Origin: Oerskovia turbata
GTDB lineage: Bacteria > Actinomycetota > Actinomycetes > Actinomycetales > Cellulomonadaceae
DNA length: 64,000 nt
NCBI RefSeq assembly: GCF_000718325.1
Contig: NZ_JOFV01000001.1
Coordinates: 62,001-126,000 of the forward strand
Direction: 5' to 3'
In this document: positions 9,293 to 18,023 of the stretch, piece after piece
Position numbering within the stretch: position 1 is the first letter of the stretch
Layout: the number at the start of each line of letters is the position of its first letter
Program-made: the position numbers and the translations under genes
The notes under the pieces: model-generated
What the model was told of the DNA's origin: nothing
The model's input: only the letters and a program-made list of their open reading frames with translations
The model's database searches: none

Positions 9293-10708
9293 TCAGGGGG
9301 CGGTGCTGCTCGGGGTGGTCCAGGCGCCGACCTCCACGGTCGCCCCGTCGAGGATGTCGACGCCGCCCTCGCCGCCCCTGTGCGAGGTCACGGGCAGGCG
9401 GACGGCGTCCGCGCCGATCACGGTCTTGACGAGGAGGCTCGTCGTCAGGTCCGGGTCGTCGGCCGTGGACATCGCGCCCCACCGGACCAGGGACTCGACG
9501 GTCCGGCCGGGGAGGACGACGACCCGGGCGGTGCTGCCGCCGTCCAGGTAGGGCTCGAGGGTGACCTCGGGCTCGGTGCCCGAAGCGCGCAGGAAGCTCA
9601 GCGCGGGACGACCGTCCACGGCGCACGGCGCGCCCGAGTGGTTCGTCGCTCGGAGGATCGCGAAGCGGGACCCTGCTGCGGCGTCGAACCCGACGAGCTC
9701 CGGGGTGAGGTCCGGGCCGGTGCAGGCAGGGATCCCGTCGGCGGCGGCAGCCGCGGCGTCCGCAGCGTCCTGCTCGGCGAACGCCGGGTCGGGTCCGGCG
9801 GGTGCGAGGTCGCTCACCCAGCCCGTCCGGGACGTCTCGTCGCCGTCGACCACGAACTGGATGGGGCGTCCGAGCAGCTCGGCCTGGCCTGAGGCGCGCA
9901 GCCACGCAGCCGTGGACGCGGGGTCCCCGGCGACGCGGACCGTCAGGACTGGAGGGTCGCCGTCGCCCGCCGGGGCGTCCTCGATCGAGGGACCGGCGTC
10001 GTACGAGACCTCGGTGACCTCGTCGCGCGCGGAGGCCTCGGCGAGCAGCGCGACGGCGGGCAGGGGCGGGGGCGTGAGGTGGTGGCCGCCGAAGTACCGG
10101 GCACGGGAGTCGTCGGTCGAGAGGGAGACGATCCCGTGCCCGAGGTCCTGGGCGGCCTCGGCGATCGTGGTGAGCCCGGCCGGGGAGCGGACGGTGACTG
10201 CCGTGGTCGTCGCGTCGGCCAGGACCGAGGTGGCCCCGGCGTCGAGGAACCCGACGCCGGCGGCGACCGAGTACATCCCGGTACCGTCCATCCCGACGCG
10301 CAGCGTCGCGCCGGTCCCGGGGACCTGGTTGACGACCCAGGTCTCGTGGAAGCCCCGGATCCCCGCCTCGACGAGAGCGGCGCGCGCCCTGTCCGCGGTG
10401 TCCTGCGAGGCCTGGGGGCCTGTGAAGCTCTCGAGGTCGATCGTCATGACGAGCCGCAGGACCGGGACGTCGAAGCCGGGCTCGTCCGTCTCGGTCTGCT
10501 CGATCTCGACCAACTCGACGCCGTCGAGCGCCCTGACCTTCTGCTCGAGCGCGGCGACGGCCTCCTCGTCGGAGAGCGGGGCGGGGGTGCTGGCGGCGTT
10601 GCCGGGACGGTTCACGGCCCAGAGGGCGAGGACGACCAGCACGACGAAGAGCACCGCCACGACCAGGTGCTCGGGCTGCGCCCGGGGGGTCTGCGGCGTC
10701 TCGGTCAC
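9293..10708 (-). CDS. Membrane-anchored protein with C-terminal DUF4232-like domain
   Basis: Function unknown. 471 residues from a GTG at 10708. One membrane segment near the N-terminus (about residues 13-30, LVVAVLFVVLVVLALWAV) with a short cytoplasmic tail, so most of the protein is outside. The middle carries repeated beta-strand/helix segments without a recognised motif. The last 140 residues, from CTGPDLTPELVGFDAAAGSRFA through ILRATNHSGAPCAVDGRPALSFL, have the pattern of DUF4232 domains: paired cysteines and a tN...CxvdG core. Convergent with DAHP synthase, the stops being 1 base apart. Divergent from sigK; whether the sigK promoter region also drives it is unclear. Confidence 0.75.
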   Translation of the reverse strand: MTETPQTPRAQPEHLVVAVLFVVLVVLALWAVNRPGNAASTPAPLSDEEAVAALEQKVRALDGVELVEIEQTETDEPGFDVPVLRLVMTIDLESFTGPQASQDTADRARAALVEAGIRGFHETWVVNQVPGTGATLRVGMDGTGMYSVAAGVGFLDAGATSVLADATTTAVTVRSPAGLTTIAEAAQDLGHGIVSLSTDDSRARYFGGHHLTPPPLPAVALLAEASARDEVTEVSYDAGPSIEDAPAGDGDPPVLTVRVAGDPASTAAWLRASGQAELLGRPIQFVVDGDETSRTGWVSDLAPAGPDPAFAEQDAADAAAAAADGIPACTGPDLTPELVGFDAAAGSRFAILRATNHSGAPCAVDGRPALSFLRASGTEPEVTLEPYLDGGSTARVVVLPGRTVESLVRWGAMSTADDPDLTTSLLVKTVIGADAVRLPVTSHRGGEGGVDILDGATVEVGAWTTPSSTAP

Positions 10709-10748
10709 CCCGCGAGGGTAGCGGCTCCCGATCGCTGCCGGTCGTGAC

Positions 10749-10776
10749 CCATCCGCCGACCCGTCGGTGACGAACC
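10749..10776 (+). promoter_or_regulatory. SigK-type promoter upstream of sigK
   Basis: CCATCC (10749-10754), 15-base spacer, ACGAACC (10770-10776). It matches the pair of elements at the divergent fasciclin/dipZ promoters (CCATCC-N15-CCGAACC) except for the first base of the -10, and resembles the CCATCC/CCGAA elements known for mycobacterial SigK. It would make sigK autoregulated. Confidence 0.65.
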
Positions 10777-10864
10777 TCAGGTGCCTCGGTCGTCGCGGGA
10801 GGCCCACGTGCCGCGGGTAGTCCGCCGGTGCGCCGCGTCGGCCTGCCTGAGGCAGACTGGGCGG

Positions 10865-11440
10865 GTGCCACCTGTGAGGACGAGCGAGCCCGACGCTCTC
10901 GATGCTGCGCTCGCTGCGTGCGCCGGGGGCGACCCGGACGCGTTCGCGCCGGTGTACGACGCGTTGGCCCCGGCCGTCTTCGGCACGGCCCTGGGCGTGC
11001 TGCGCGACGACGACCATGCGGCCGAGGTGACCCAGGAGGTGATGATCGAGGTGTGGCAGACGGCGGTGCGCTTCGACGCCTCACGGGGTTCGGCGCGCAC
11101 GTGGGTGGTCACGATGGCCCGACGGCGCGCGGTGGACCGGGTGCGGTCGGAGCAGTCCCGCCGGGTCCGGGACCAGAAGGACGTCGACGGCCGTCTCGCC
11201 GGTGGCGGGCACGACGTCGTGGCGGAGGAGGTCGAGCAGCTGCTCGAGTCCGCTGCGGTGAGGCAGTGCCTGGGGAGCCTGACCGAGACCCAGCGCGACG
11301 CCGTCGTGCGTGCGTACTTCGGTGGGTTGACGTACCGGGAGGTGGCCGTGGAGCTCGGTGCAGCCGTGCCGACCGTGAAGTCGAGGATCCGCGACGGGCT
11401 CCTGCGCCTGCGTGACTGCCTGGGGGTGAACCGTGGTTGA
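10865..11440 (+). CDS. sigK: ECF sigma factor SigK
   Basis: Alternative sigma factor. 191 residues from a GTG at 10865; this start gives the length of mycobacterial SigK (187). A GTG at 10808 with a GGGAGG upstream is an alternative giving 19 more residues. Region 2 runs from about 11 to 90 (FGTALGVLRDDDHAAEVTQEVMIEVWQ, then WVVTMARRRAVDRVR) and region 4 from about 130 to 188 (LTETQRDAVVRAYFGGLTYREVA, VPTVKSRIRDGLLRLRDCL). Cysteines at about 135 and 185 align with the pair that forms a redox-sensitive disulfide in M. tuberculosis SigK. The next gene encodes its anti-sigma factor, and the fasciclin and DipZ-like genes nearby are classic SigK targets. Confidence 0.92.
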   Translation: MPPVRTSEPDALDAALAACAGGDPDAFAPVYDALAPAVFGTALGVLRDDDHAAEVTQEVMIEVWQTAVRFDASRGSARTWVVTMARRRAVDRVRSEQSRRVRDQKDVDGRLAGGGHDVVAEEVEQLLESAAVRQCLGSLTETQRDAVVRAYFGGLTYREVAVELGAAVPTVKSRIRDGLLRLRDCLGVNRG

Positions 11441-12212
11441 CGGCACGGGGCACCCACGCGTCGGCGCGCAGGGCCCGGGCGGGCCGGGCGAGTCTCGTGA
11501 CCTGCTCGCGGCCTACGCGCTCGACGCGGTCGACGATCTGGACCGCCGCCTGGTCGAGCGGTTGCTGGCCGCCGACCCGGAGGCGCGTCGTGAGCTCGAC
11601 GAGCACCGCGCGGTGGTCGCGGCGTTCACGGTGGACGCGCCGCCGCCCGTGGCGCTGCGCGAGCGTGTGCTCGGGAGCATCGCGTCCGTGCCGCAGGTCG
11701 CCGAGCCTCCCCGCGGCGCGGGCGCGGCCGGCACGTCCGGCGGGGCGCGCCCGGGCACGGCGCGGCGCCCGCGGAAGCGGTGGGCCGTCGTCGCGGTGGC
11801 CGCCGCGGCGGTCGTGGCCGTCGCGGTCCCGACGTCGCTCGCGATCCAGGCTCGACAGGAGCAGGTCCGTCTCCAGGCGCAGGCCGACGCGCTCGCCTCG
11901 ATGCTGGCCGACCCGACGGCCGAGATCGTCCGCGGGGAGATGGTGGGGGGCGGGGACGCGAGCGCGCTCGTCTCGGGTGACCGGGTGCTCTTCTCCGTCA
12001 CGGACCTGCCGCAGGCGGGCTCGGCGGAGGACTACCAGCTCTGGCTCGTGGACGGCGAGGAGATGATCTCGGCCGGGGTGTTCGACGCGCGGGACGGGTC
12101 GGCGGCCCTGCTCGTCGATGCCGCCGGGAGTGCGGGTGTCGCGGTGACCCGCGAGCCGGCGGGAGGCTCTCCGCAGCCCACGAGCGACCCGCTCGTCGTC
12201 CTCGAGACGTGA
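11433..12212 (+). CDS. rskA: Anti-sigma-K factor RskA
   Basis: Membrane-spanning inhibitor of SigK. 259 residues from a GTG at 11433 that overlaps the sigK stop by 8 bases. The cytoplasmic N-terminal sigma-binding part is about residues 20-80 (LLAAYALDAVDDLDRRLVER); one membrane segment lies at about residues 110-130 (WAVVAVAAAAVVAVAVPTSLAI); the outer RskA domain follows, with VLFSVTDLPQAGSAEDYQLWL. No HxxxCxxC zinc motif, as in other RskA proteins. In mycobacteria RskA is cut by regulated proteolysis to free SigK; the same is likely here but not visible in sequence. Confidence 0.92.
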   Translation: MVDGTGHPRVGAQGPGGPGESRDLLAAYALDAVDDLDRRLVERLLAADPEARRELDEHRAVVAAFTVDAPPPVALRERVLGSIASVPQVAEPPRGAGAAGTSGGARPGTARRPRKRWAVVAVAAAAVVAVAVPTSLAIQARQEQVRLQAQADALASMLADPTAEIVRGEMVGGGDASALVSGDRVLFSVTDLPQAGSAEDYQLWLVDGEEMISAGVFDARDGSAALLVDAAGSAGVAVTREPAGGSPQPTSDPLVVLET

Positions 12213-12255
12213 TACTCGACACCGGATAAGGAACCCTGGGAATACGGGGTTGAGA

Positions 12256-12271
12256 TACCCGCTCTCGGGTA
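12256..12271. promoter_or_regulatory. Palindrome upstream of the LAxTG surface protein gene
   Basis: TACCCG-CTCT-CGGGTA, perfect 6-bp arms, in the 192-base gap between rskA and the next gene. The gap is AT-rich for this genome and holds no CCATCC/CGAACC promoter. It may be an operator; no regulator is assigned. Confidence 0.35.
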
Positions 12272-12404
12272 ATTCCTTGGTCCGATTCCGGATATATGCC
12301 AGGGTTTGTGCAAATCTGGGTATTGGTGATGCAATACGACACGTTCCCACCTGTGTCGTCGTGCGAAGGCGCTCCGACATCACCCCGGAAGGAATCCACC
12401 ACCC

Positions 12405-13889
12405 GTGAAGAAGCTCCTGGCGAGCGGCGCTGCCGCGCTGCTCGCGCTCGGCGGACTGGTCGCCACCGCGGCCCCCGCCACCGCCCACACCCCCCGCGTC
12501 ATCGCGGACTGCTCCGGCCTCGAGGTCGACCTGAGGGCCTATTCCGACGACGCCAACTCCGTCGTCGTGAAGGTCGACGGAGAAACGGTCACGAAGGACA
12601 CCTTCAAGCGTTCGTACGCCACGTCCTACACCTTCCCCGACACGACCGTCGGCCACACGTGGGAGGTCGTCGTCAAGGCCTCCGACGGCAAGCGGTTCGA
12701 CTTCCGCGACGACGGCAGGACCAAGCCGTGCGCAGGCACCTCGACGCCGAGGCCCGGCAAGGAGGTCGGTCTCTATCTCTACCAGAAGAACGACTTCGCG
12801 AAGCCGGCCTCCTGGACGAACTCCGGGCCGCAGACGCTCGTCGACCACCGGCCGGGCACAGAGTGGTACACCACGTTCCCGACCGACCTGCCGACAGGGG
12901 TCTGCGGCGACGGCTGGGCCGTCCAGCAGGACAGGGTCAGGCAGGACGGCACGTTCGACTGGCCCGGGACCATCACCCCGCCGACGTCGGCCCTGGGCGG
13001 CGTCCTCGTCGACTCGAAGCACCACGACCTCGGTGACCTGATCGAGGTGCCGGCGTGCGACCAGGAGTCGGCCCCGCCGCGCCCGTCCAGGCCTGCACCT
13101 GAGACGCCGGCTGAGCCCGTGACCCCGGTCGTGCCGACCGTCGGCGACGTGTGCACCGCCGAGGGGCAGGACGTCGAGCTCCCGACGGACACCGAGGAGG
13201 TCACCTACGAGCGCTCGGGCGACACCGTGGTGGCCCGACCGGCCGCCGGGCGCACCCTGGCCGCCGTCGAGGGCTACGTCCTCGCCGAGGACGGCTCGTC
13301 CGCGACGTTCGCGATCGACCGGGCCGCGGCCGACTGTGCACTGGTCCCGGGCGAGATCGGCGCGGTCTGCGAGGCGGACACCCCCTACCTCGGCTACGAG
13401 GTCTTCCTGCCCGAGGGCTACGTCGCGGACAGCGACCGCCCGCTGAGCATCACGTTCCTCCACCCCGGCGACGGCGAGGACCACACGGTCGAGGGCCTGC
13501 CGCTCGACGGCACGCTCCTGTGGCCCGGCGCCTCGGCGAGCGAGCCGCTCTCGTGGCCCGGGTGGGAGCGTCAGGCCGACGGCACGTACACCGAGACCGA
13601 CGGCAACTACGCGTGGACCCGGTCGGGCGTCGAGGTCCTGTTCGAGGTCAACCCGGGCTGGTCGACGACCGTCAGCTACCCCGAGGCCACGGAGGCCTGC
13701 GCGAACCCGCGCGTCCTGGCGGCGACCGGCCCGCTGGAGGGTCCCGCGACCCCGGCGAGCGCCGAGAAGCCGACCGGCCCGTCGCTCGCGGCGACCGGCG
13801 CGACCGTCGGCGGAGCCGCCTTCCTGGCGCTGCTTCTCGTCGGTGGCGGCGCGGGGATCATCTGGGCACGGCGCCGGGCGAACGCCTGA
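12405..13889 (+). CDS. Secreted surface protein with LAxTG sortase signal
   Basis: Cell-wall-anchored protein of unknown role. 494 residues from a GTG at 12405 preceded by GGAAGGAA. Signal peptide in residues 1-27 (MKKLLASGAAALLALGG...ATAHT). The C-terminus is a sorting signal: LAATGA, a hydrophobic stretch, then RRRANA; LAxTG is the motif of class E sortases in high-GC Gram-positives. In between lie an N-terminal domain with Cys pairs and a Pro-rich spacer near residue 230. A C-terminal domain (about 325-430, C.ADTPYLGYEVFLPEG...LLWPGAS...WPGW...EVNPGWS) recurs in the protein at 54907. It follows sigK-rskA but lacks an obvious SigK promoter. Confidence 0.8.
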   Translation: MKKLLASGAAALLALGGLVATAAPATAHTPRVIADCSGLEVDLRAYSDDANSVVVKVDGETVTKDTFKRSYATSYTFPDTTVGHTWEVVVKASDGKRFDFRDDGRTKPCAGTSTPRPGKEVGLYLYQKNDFAKPASWTNSGPQTLVDHRPGTEWYTTFPTDLPTGVCGDGWAVQQDRVRQDGTFDWPGTITPPTSALGGVLVDSKHHDLGDLIEVPACDQESAPPRPSRPAPETPAEPVTPVVPTVGDVCTAEGQDVELPTDTEEVTYERSGDTVVARPAAGRTLAAVEGYVLAEDGSSATFAIDRAAADCALVPGEIGAVCEADTPYLGYEVFLPEGYVADSDRPLSITFLHPGDGEDHTVEGLPLDGTLLWPGASASEPLSWPGWERQADGTYTETDGNYAWTRSGVEVLFEVNPGWSTTVSYPEATEACANPRVLAATGPLEGPATPASAEKPTGPSLAATGATVGGAAFLALLLVGGGAGIIWARRRANA

Positions 13890-14065
13890 CCTGCTGAGGT
13901 GAGCGGTGCCCACCGACGACGGGTGGGCGCGAAGAGGAGCCGACCGCTCCGGGCATCCCACCCGGTGCGGCCGGCTCCTCGCTCGTCGTCCCCGTGAGCG
14001 GCTCGCAGGCCGGTGAGGACCGGCCGCCGCGGCACGGGGACAACCGCGGCGGCCGGCGTCGGGGG

Positions 14066-14734
14066 TCACATGGTCGGCATGAGGACCGTGTCGAGCAGGT
14101 AGACCGTGGCGTTCTGCGTCATGACGCCGCCGCAGATCACCGTGGCGTCGTTGACCATGAGGTCGTCGCCCGAGCCCGTGACGGTCACGGTCCCGCCCTG
14201 GACGGTCTCGTGCTCGCCCACGACCTGGTCCGGGGTGAGCTGGCCGGGCACCACGTGGTACGTGAGGATCGAGGTCAGCGTGTCGGAGTCGGTCTTGAGG
14301 CTCTCGATGGTCGCGGGGTCGATCTTGGCGAATGCGTCGTCGACCGGCGCGAACACCGTGAACTCGTCGCCGTTGAGCGTGTCGACCAGGTTCACCTCGG
14401 GGTTGAGCTGCCCGCTCACCGCGGCCGTGAGGGTCGTGAGCAGCGGGTTGTTGGAGGCGGCGACCGCGACCGGGTCGGTCGACATGCCCGTCACGGAACC
14501 GGCGCCGTCGGGGACCTGCTCGGCGTAGGCGGCGCAGCCCGGTCCGACGAGGTTCGCCGCGGGGTCGACCTCCATGGTCTCCTCGGACATCTCGTCGCTG
14601 GGGGTCGTCGACTCCGCCGCGCTCGACGTGTCGTCGCTCCCGCCGTCGGTGTCGGAGCTGCAGGCGGACAGGCCCAGGATCGCCAGGGTGGCCATGCCGA
14701 CCACCGCGTATGAGGTACGGGTTCGAACGTTCAT
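14066..14734 (-). CDS. Fasciclin-domain lipoprotein (Mpt83/Mpt70 type)
   Basis: Exported lipoprotein of the SigK regulon. 222 residues. Lipobox LSACSS ends the signal peptide at about residue 25; an acidic Ser/Thr-rich spacer runs to about 57; one fasciclin domain follows (about 80-222) with the H1-like [24 protein letters not shown] and the [14 protein letters not shown] segment. This is the architecture of mycobacterial Mpt83. A GAGGAGAG site precedes the ATG on the minus strand. A SigK-type promoter lies 53-80 bases upstream, and the gene is divergent from the DipZ-like gene. A role in adhesion or surface redox is suggested for relatives; the exact function is unknown. Confidence 0.9.
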   Translation of the reverse strand: MNVRTRTSYAVVGMATLAILGLSACSSDTDGGSDDTSSAAESTTPSDEMSEETMEVDPAANLVGPGCAAYAEQVPDGAGSVTGMSTDPVAVAASNNPLLTTLTAAVSGQLNPEVNLVDTLNGDEFTVFAPVDDAFAKIDPATIESLKTDSDTLTSILTYHVVPGQLTPDQVVGEHETVQGGTVTVTGSGDDLMVNDATVICGGVMTQNATVYLLDTVLMPTM

Positions 14735-14786
14735 CGGTCTCTCCTCGTTGTCGTCGCCCCCTCAGTTGCGGGGGCGTCTTGCACGA

Positions 14787-14814
14787 GGTTCGGAGCGGTG
14801 CGCCGGCCGGATGG
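14787..14814 (-). promoter_or_regulatory. SigK-type promoter of the fasciclin lipoprotein gene
   Basis: Read on the minus strand: CCATCC (plus-strand 14809-14814), 15-base spacer, CCGAACC (plus-strand 14787-14793). Same elements and spacing as the promoter facing dipZ. The transcript would carry a leader of about 45 bases. Confidence 0.7.
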
Positions 14815-14840
14815 GTCCGATCTCCGACGAACTTCCTCGC

Positions 14841-14868
14841 CCATCCGGACCGCCTTCCGCGCCGAACC
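14841..14868 (+). promoter_or_regulatory. SigK-type promoter of the DipZ-like gene
   Basis: CCATCC (14841-14846), 15-base spacer, CCGAACC (14862-14868). The -10 ends only 6 bases before the ATG at 14875, so the mRNA would start at or very near the start codon, a predicted leaderless transcript. No Shine-Dalgarno sequence is present, consistent with this. Confidence 0.7.
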
Positions 14869-14874
14869 CGGGCC

Positions 14875-16902
14875 ATGGAAACCCTCGTGCTCATCGGCCT
14901 GATCGGTGGCCTCATCACCGGCATCTCGCCGTGCATCCTCCCGATGCTCCCCGTGATCTTCTTCGCGGGGGGTGTGCAGGGCGCCCGCGGCACCGTGGCC
15001 GCAGCGCCCTCTCCCGTGCCCGACGACGCAGCGCCCACCACGGACCCGTCGCCCTCGGCGGGGGCCGGTTCGAGTGCCCCGACCGCCTCGCTGTTCGCGG
15101 GCGTACCCGGCGCGGTCCAGGTCGGTGCGCGCGGCCAGGTCGTCACGGCGGTCCGCCCGGACGGCGGCACGGCGCCGGGTGGCACGCCCGACCCGACCAC
15201 TCCGGGCGGGGCGCCGCCCACGGACGGTGAGCGGCGCCGTCGGGCGGGGACGGGGAGCGTCGGCGACACCGGAGAGGGCAGGGACGCGCGCCGCTCGTGG
15301 CGGCCCTACCTCGTGATCGCCGGGCTCGTCGTGAGCTTCAGCGTGTTCACGCTGCTCGGTTCGCTGCTCCTCGGGGCGCTCGGGCTCCCGCAGGACCTGC
15401 TGCGCTGGGTGGGTCTGACGCTGCTCGCGGTGATCGGGGTGGGCATGATCGTGCCCCGGTTCGAAGAGGTGCTCGAACGGCCGTTCCAGAAGATCGCGGC
15501 GCTGGGGTCACGGCGCGGTGCGCGCAGCCAGGACCGCGGGGCGTTCGTGCTGGGCCTGGGCCTCGGGGTCCTGTACGTCCCGTGCGCGGGACCGGTCCTC
15601 GCGGCGATCACGGTCGCGGGCGCGACGGGGAACATCGGACCGGAGACGGTTGCGCTCACGGTGTCGTTCGCGATCGGCGCCGCGGTCCCGCTGCTCGTCT
15701 TCGCGCTCGCGGGACGTCGCGTGGCCGAGCGGGTCAAGGCGTTCCAGCGCCACGCGCGCGGGATCCGCGTGGCCGGTGGCGTGGTCATGATCGCGCTCGC
15801 CGTCGGGCTCGCGTTCAACCTGCCCGCGTACCTCCAGCGCGCGCTGCCCGACTACACGGGCAGCCTTCAGGAGCGCGTCGACGCGTCCGGGACGGTGCGC
15901 GAGGCGCTCGACCTCGGCGGGATCGTCACGGACGAGAACCGTGAGCTGTCGAACTGCTCGAACGGTGCGCCAGAGCTCGAGGACTGCGGCCCGGCCCCGG
16001 CGCTGCGCGGCATCGACACATGGTTCAACACCCCTGGCGACCAGCCGCTCGCTCTCGACGACCTGCGGGGCAAGGTCGTCCTCGTCGACTTCTGGGCCTA
16101 CTCCTGCATCAACTGCCAGCGCGCGATCCCGCACGTCAACGCCTGGTACGAGCAGTACAAGGACGTGGGCGAGGGCTTCGAGGTCATCGGCGTGCACACG
16201 CCCGAGTTCGCGTTCGAGCGAGAGACGCGCAACGTCGTCGCGGGTGCCGAGGACCTGGGCGTCACGTACCCGGTCGCGCAGGACAACTCCTACGCGACGT
16301 GGACCGCGTACCGGAACCGCTACTGGCCCGCGCAGTACCTGGTCGACGCCGACGGGACCGTGCGGCACATCCGGTTCGGCGAAGGTGGGTACGAGGACAC
16401 CGAGGGCCTGATCCGCGAGCTCCTCGCGGACGCGAACCCGGACGTGGACCTGCCCGCCGCGACGTCGGTCGAGGACGGCACCCCCGACGGGTCGACGACG
16501 CCCGAGACGTACCTGTCGGTGGGCAAGGTCGGCAACTACGCGGGCGAGCCGCGCTACGCCGCCGGAGAGCAGGGCTTCACGCTCGCCGACGAGCAGGCTC
16601 CCGACACGTTCTCGCTGGGCGGGACGTGGGGCGTCGACTTCCAGGGCGCCACCGCGGTGTCCGACGACGCCCGCGTCCGCCTCGCGTATCGCGGCACGGA
16701 CGTGTTCAGCGTCCTGGGCGGCGAGGGGACGGTCAGCGCGACGGTCCGGGACACGGCGGGGAAGGTCGTCGAACGACGCGAGATCGACGTCTCCGGGAAC
16801 CCGACGCTCTACCCCGTGCTGGAGGGGGACGCACCGAGCCAGGGGATCGTCGAGCTCGACGTGCCCGCCGGGATGCAGGTCTTCACGTTCACGTTCGGGT
16901 AG
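14875..16902 (+). CDS. DipZ-like CcdA/thioredoxin fusion protein
   Basis: Carries electrons across the membrane and acts on thiols outside. 675 residues. The N-terminal CcdA part has its first cysteine in [18 protein letters not shown] and the second in [14 protein letters not shown]. The thioredoxin-like domain (about residues 380-530) has the CxxC in [17 protein letters not shown]; a C-terminal beta-rich domain (about 560-675, [11 protein letters not shown]) completes the M. tuberculosis DipZ layout. Unusual is a low-complexity Pro/Gly/Ala loop of about 100 residues (roughly 37-140) between the first and second membrane segments. Divergent from the fasciclin lipoprotein, with facing SigK-type promoters, as expected of partners in the SigK regulon. 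Confidence 0.92.
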   Translation: METLVLIGLIGGLITGISPCILPMLPVIFFAGGVQGARGTVAAAPSPVPDDAAPTTDPSPSAGAGSSAPTASLFAGVPGAVQVGARGQVVTAVRPDGGTAPGGTPDPTTPGGAPPTDGERRRRAGTGSVGDTGEGRDARRSWRPYLVIAGLVVSFSVFTLLGSLLLGALGLPQDLLRWVGLTLLAVIGVGMIVPRFEEVLERPFQKIAALGSRRGARSQDRGAFVLGLGLGVLYVPCAGPVLAAITVAGATGNIGPETVALTVSFAIGAAVPLLVFALAGRRVAERVKAFQRHARGIRVAGGVVMIALAVGLAFNLPAYLQRALPDYTGSLQERVDASGTVREALDLGGIVTDENRELSNCSNGAPELEDCGPAPALRGIDTWFNTPGDQPLALDDLRGKVVLVDFWAYSCINCQRAIPHVNAWYEQYKDVGEGFEVIGVHTPEFAFERETRNVVAGAEDLGVTYPVAQDNSYATWTAYRNRYWPAQYLVDADGTVRHIRFGEGGYEDTEGLIRELLADANPDVDLPAATSVEDGTPDGSTTPETYLSVGKVGNYAGEPRYAAGEQGFTLADEQAPDTFSLGGTWGVDFQGATAVSDDARVRLAYRGTDVFSVLGGEGTVSATVRDTAGKVVERREIDVSGNPTLYPVLEGDAPSQGIVELDVPAGMQVFTFTFG

Positions 16903-16918
16903 GCCGGGTGAGAAGAGG

Positions 16919-16937
16919 GCGCGGACTGAGACCGCGC
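16919..16937. terminator. Small hairpin between dipZ and the FocA-family gene
   Basis: GCGCGG (16919-16924), 7-base loop, CCGCGC (16932-16937), 17 bases after the DipZ-like stop. Short stem and no T-run; a weak terminator at best. Confidence 0.35.
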
Positions 16938-16969
16938 GTTCCACCAGACGACCCCTGTCGTGGCCTTAG

Positions 16970-17866
16970 ATGGAAGGGGTGGACCATGAGAGGGTGCTGA
17001 GCCTCTCCGAGAACCTGACCGAGCAGTCCCGCGCAGCTCGCACCAAGGTCGACGGCACCCGACACCCGTGGCGCTACCTCGTGGCCGCGATGCTCGCCGG
17101 CGCCTACATCGGCGTCGGCGTGGTCCTCATGGTCGCCACCGCAGGCCCGTTCCTCGCGGCAGGTGCCCCGGCCGAGCGGCTCGTCGCCGGCGGCGTGTTC
17201 TCGGTCGCGCTGACCCTCGTCGTCTTCGCGGGGGCCGAGCTCAGCACCTCGGCCATGATGATCCTGACCCAGGGAGCGGTGACCCGGACGATCCCCGTGC
17301 GCTCCGCCGTCGGGACGTTGCTGTTCTGCTTCGGTGGGAACCTGCTCGGCTCCATGCTCTTCGGCTGGATGGTCGTGCAGTCGGGCATCCTGCACACCAA
17401 CGCCGCCGCGGGCAAGATGATCGCGTCGATGCTCGCGGGCAAGGGGCACGAGACCGGCGGTCAGCTCTTCTTCCGCGGCGTCCTGTGCAACGTCCTGGTG
17501 TGCGCCGCGATCTGGGCGTGCGGACGGCTGCGCTCCGAGGCGGGCAGGGCCATCGTCATCTTCTGGGCGATCTTCGCGTTCATCTCCTCGGGGTTCGAGC
17601 ACGTCGTCGCGAACATGACGACGTTCAGCATCGGGCTCTTCAGCCCCGAGGCGCTCACGACGTGGGGCGAGTTCGGGCGCAACCTGCTGTTCGTCGGGCT
17701 GGGCAACGTCGTCGGAGGTGCCGTCGTGGTCGGGCTCGGCTACACCGCGGTCGCGGGGCGGCGCCGGCCTGTCGCGAGCGGCACCGACGCCGTCGACACC
17801 CTGGTGAGCGGGCCCCTCGCGGAGCGCGACGTCGAGGCCGTCCGGGTCGGGAACGGCGATCGCTAG
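16970..17866 (+). CDS. Formate/nitrite transporter family channel (FocA/NirC)
   Basis: Membrane channel for small monovalent anions (formate, nitrite or relatives). 298 residues from the ATG at 16970; in-frame GTGs at 16979 and 16994 could also serve, and none has a clear ribosome binding site. Six hydrophobic segments; family motifs include MLAGAYIGVGVVLM, FAGAELSTSAMM, FCFGGNLLGSMLF, RGVLCNVLVCAAIW and SGFEHVVANMTTF, whose NxT is the conserved pore-region signature. The C-terminal 30 residues are charged and cytoplasmic. Stands alone; no nitrite reductase or formate lyase gene is adjacent, so the substrate is open. Confidence 0.92.
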   Translation: MEGVDHERVLSLSENLTEQSRAARTKVDGTRHPWRYLVAAMLAGAYIGVGVVLMVATAGPFLAAGAPAERLVAGGVFSVALTLVVFAGAELSTSAMMILTQGAVTRTIPVRSAVGTLLFCFGGNLLGSMLFGWMVVQSGILHTNAAAGKMIASMLAGKGHETGGQLFFRGVLCNVLVCAAIWACGRLRSEAGRAIVIFWAIFAFISSGFEHVVANMTTFSIGLFSPEALTTWGEFGRNLLFVGLGNVVGGAVVVGLGYTAVAGRRRPVASGTDAVDTLVSGPLAERDVEAVRVGNGDR

Positions 17867-18023
17867 TCTCGTCAGATGGACCGCCCACCGGGTGGTTTTC
17901 GGCGGAATTCCGGGGTTTGTTCGCCAGGAAAGTCCGGAAAAGATGCACACATGGGACGGATCAGGTAGCGGATTCTTCGCAAGGTGTCGGAATTCACCGC
18001 CGTCCATGGCATGATCCCCGATC

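Noticed and set aside
11109..15269. 1386-codon minus-strand open frame
   Set aside because: It is antisense to sigK, rskA, the surface protein and dipZ, has runs of Arg/Gly/His and no domain; GC-rich codon bias of the real genes keeps it open.
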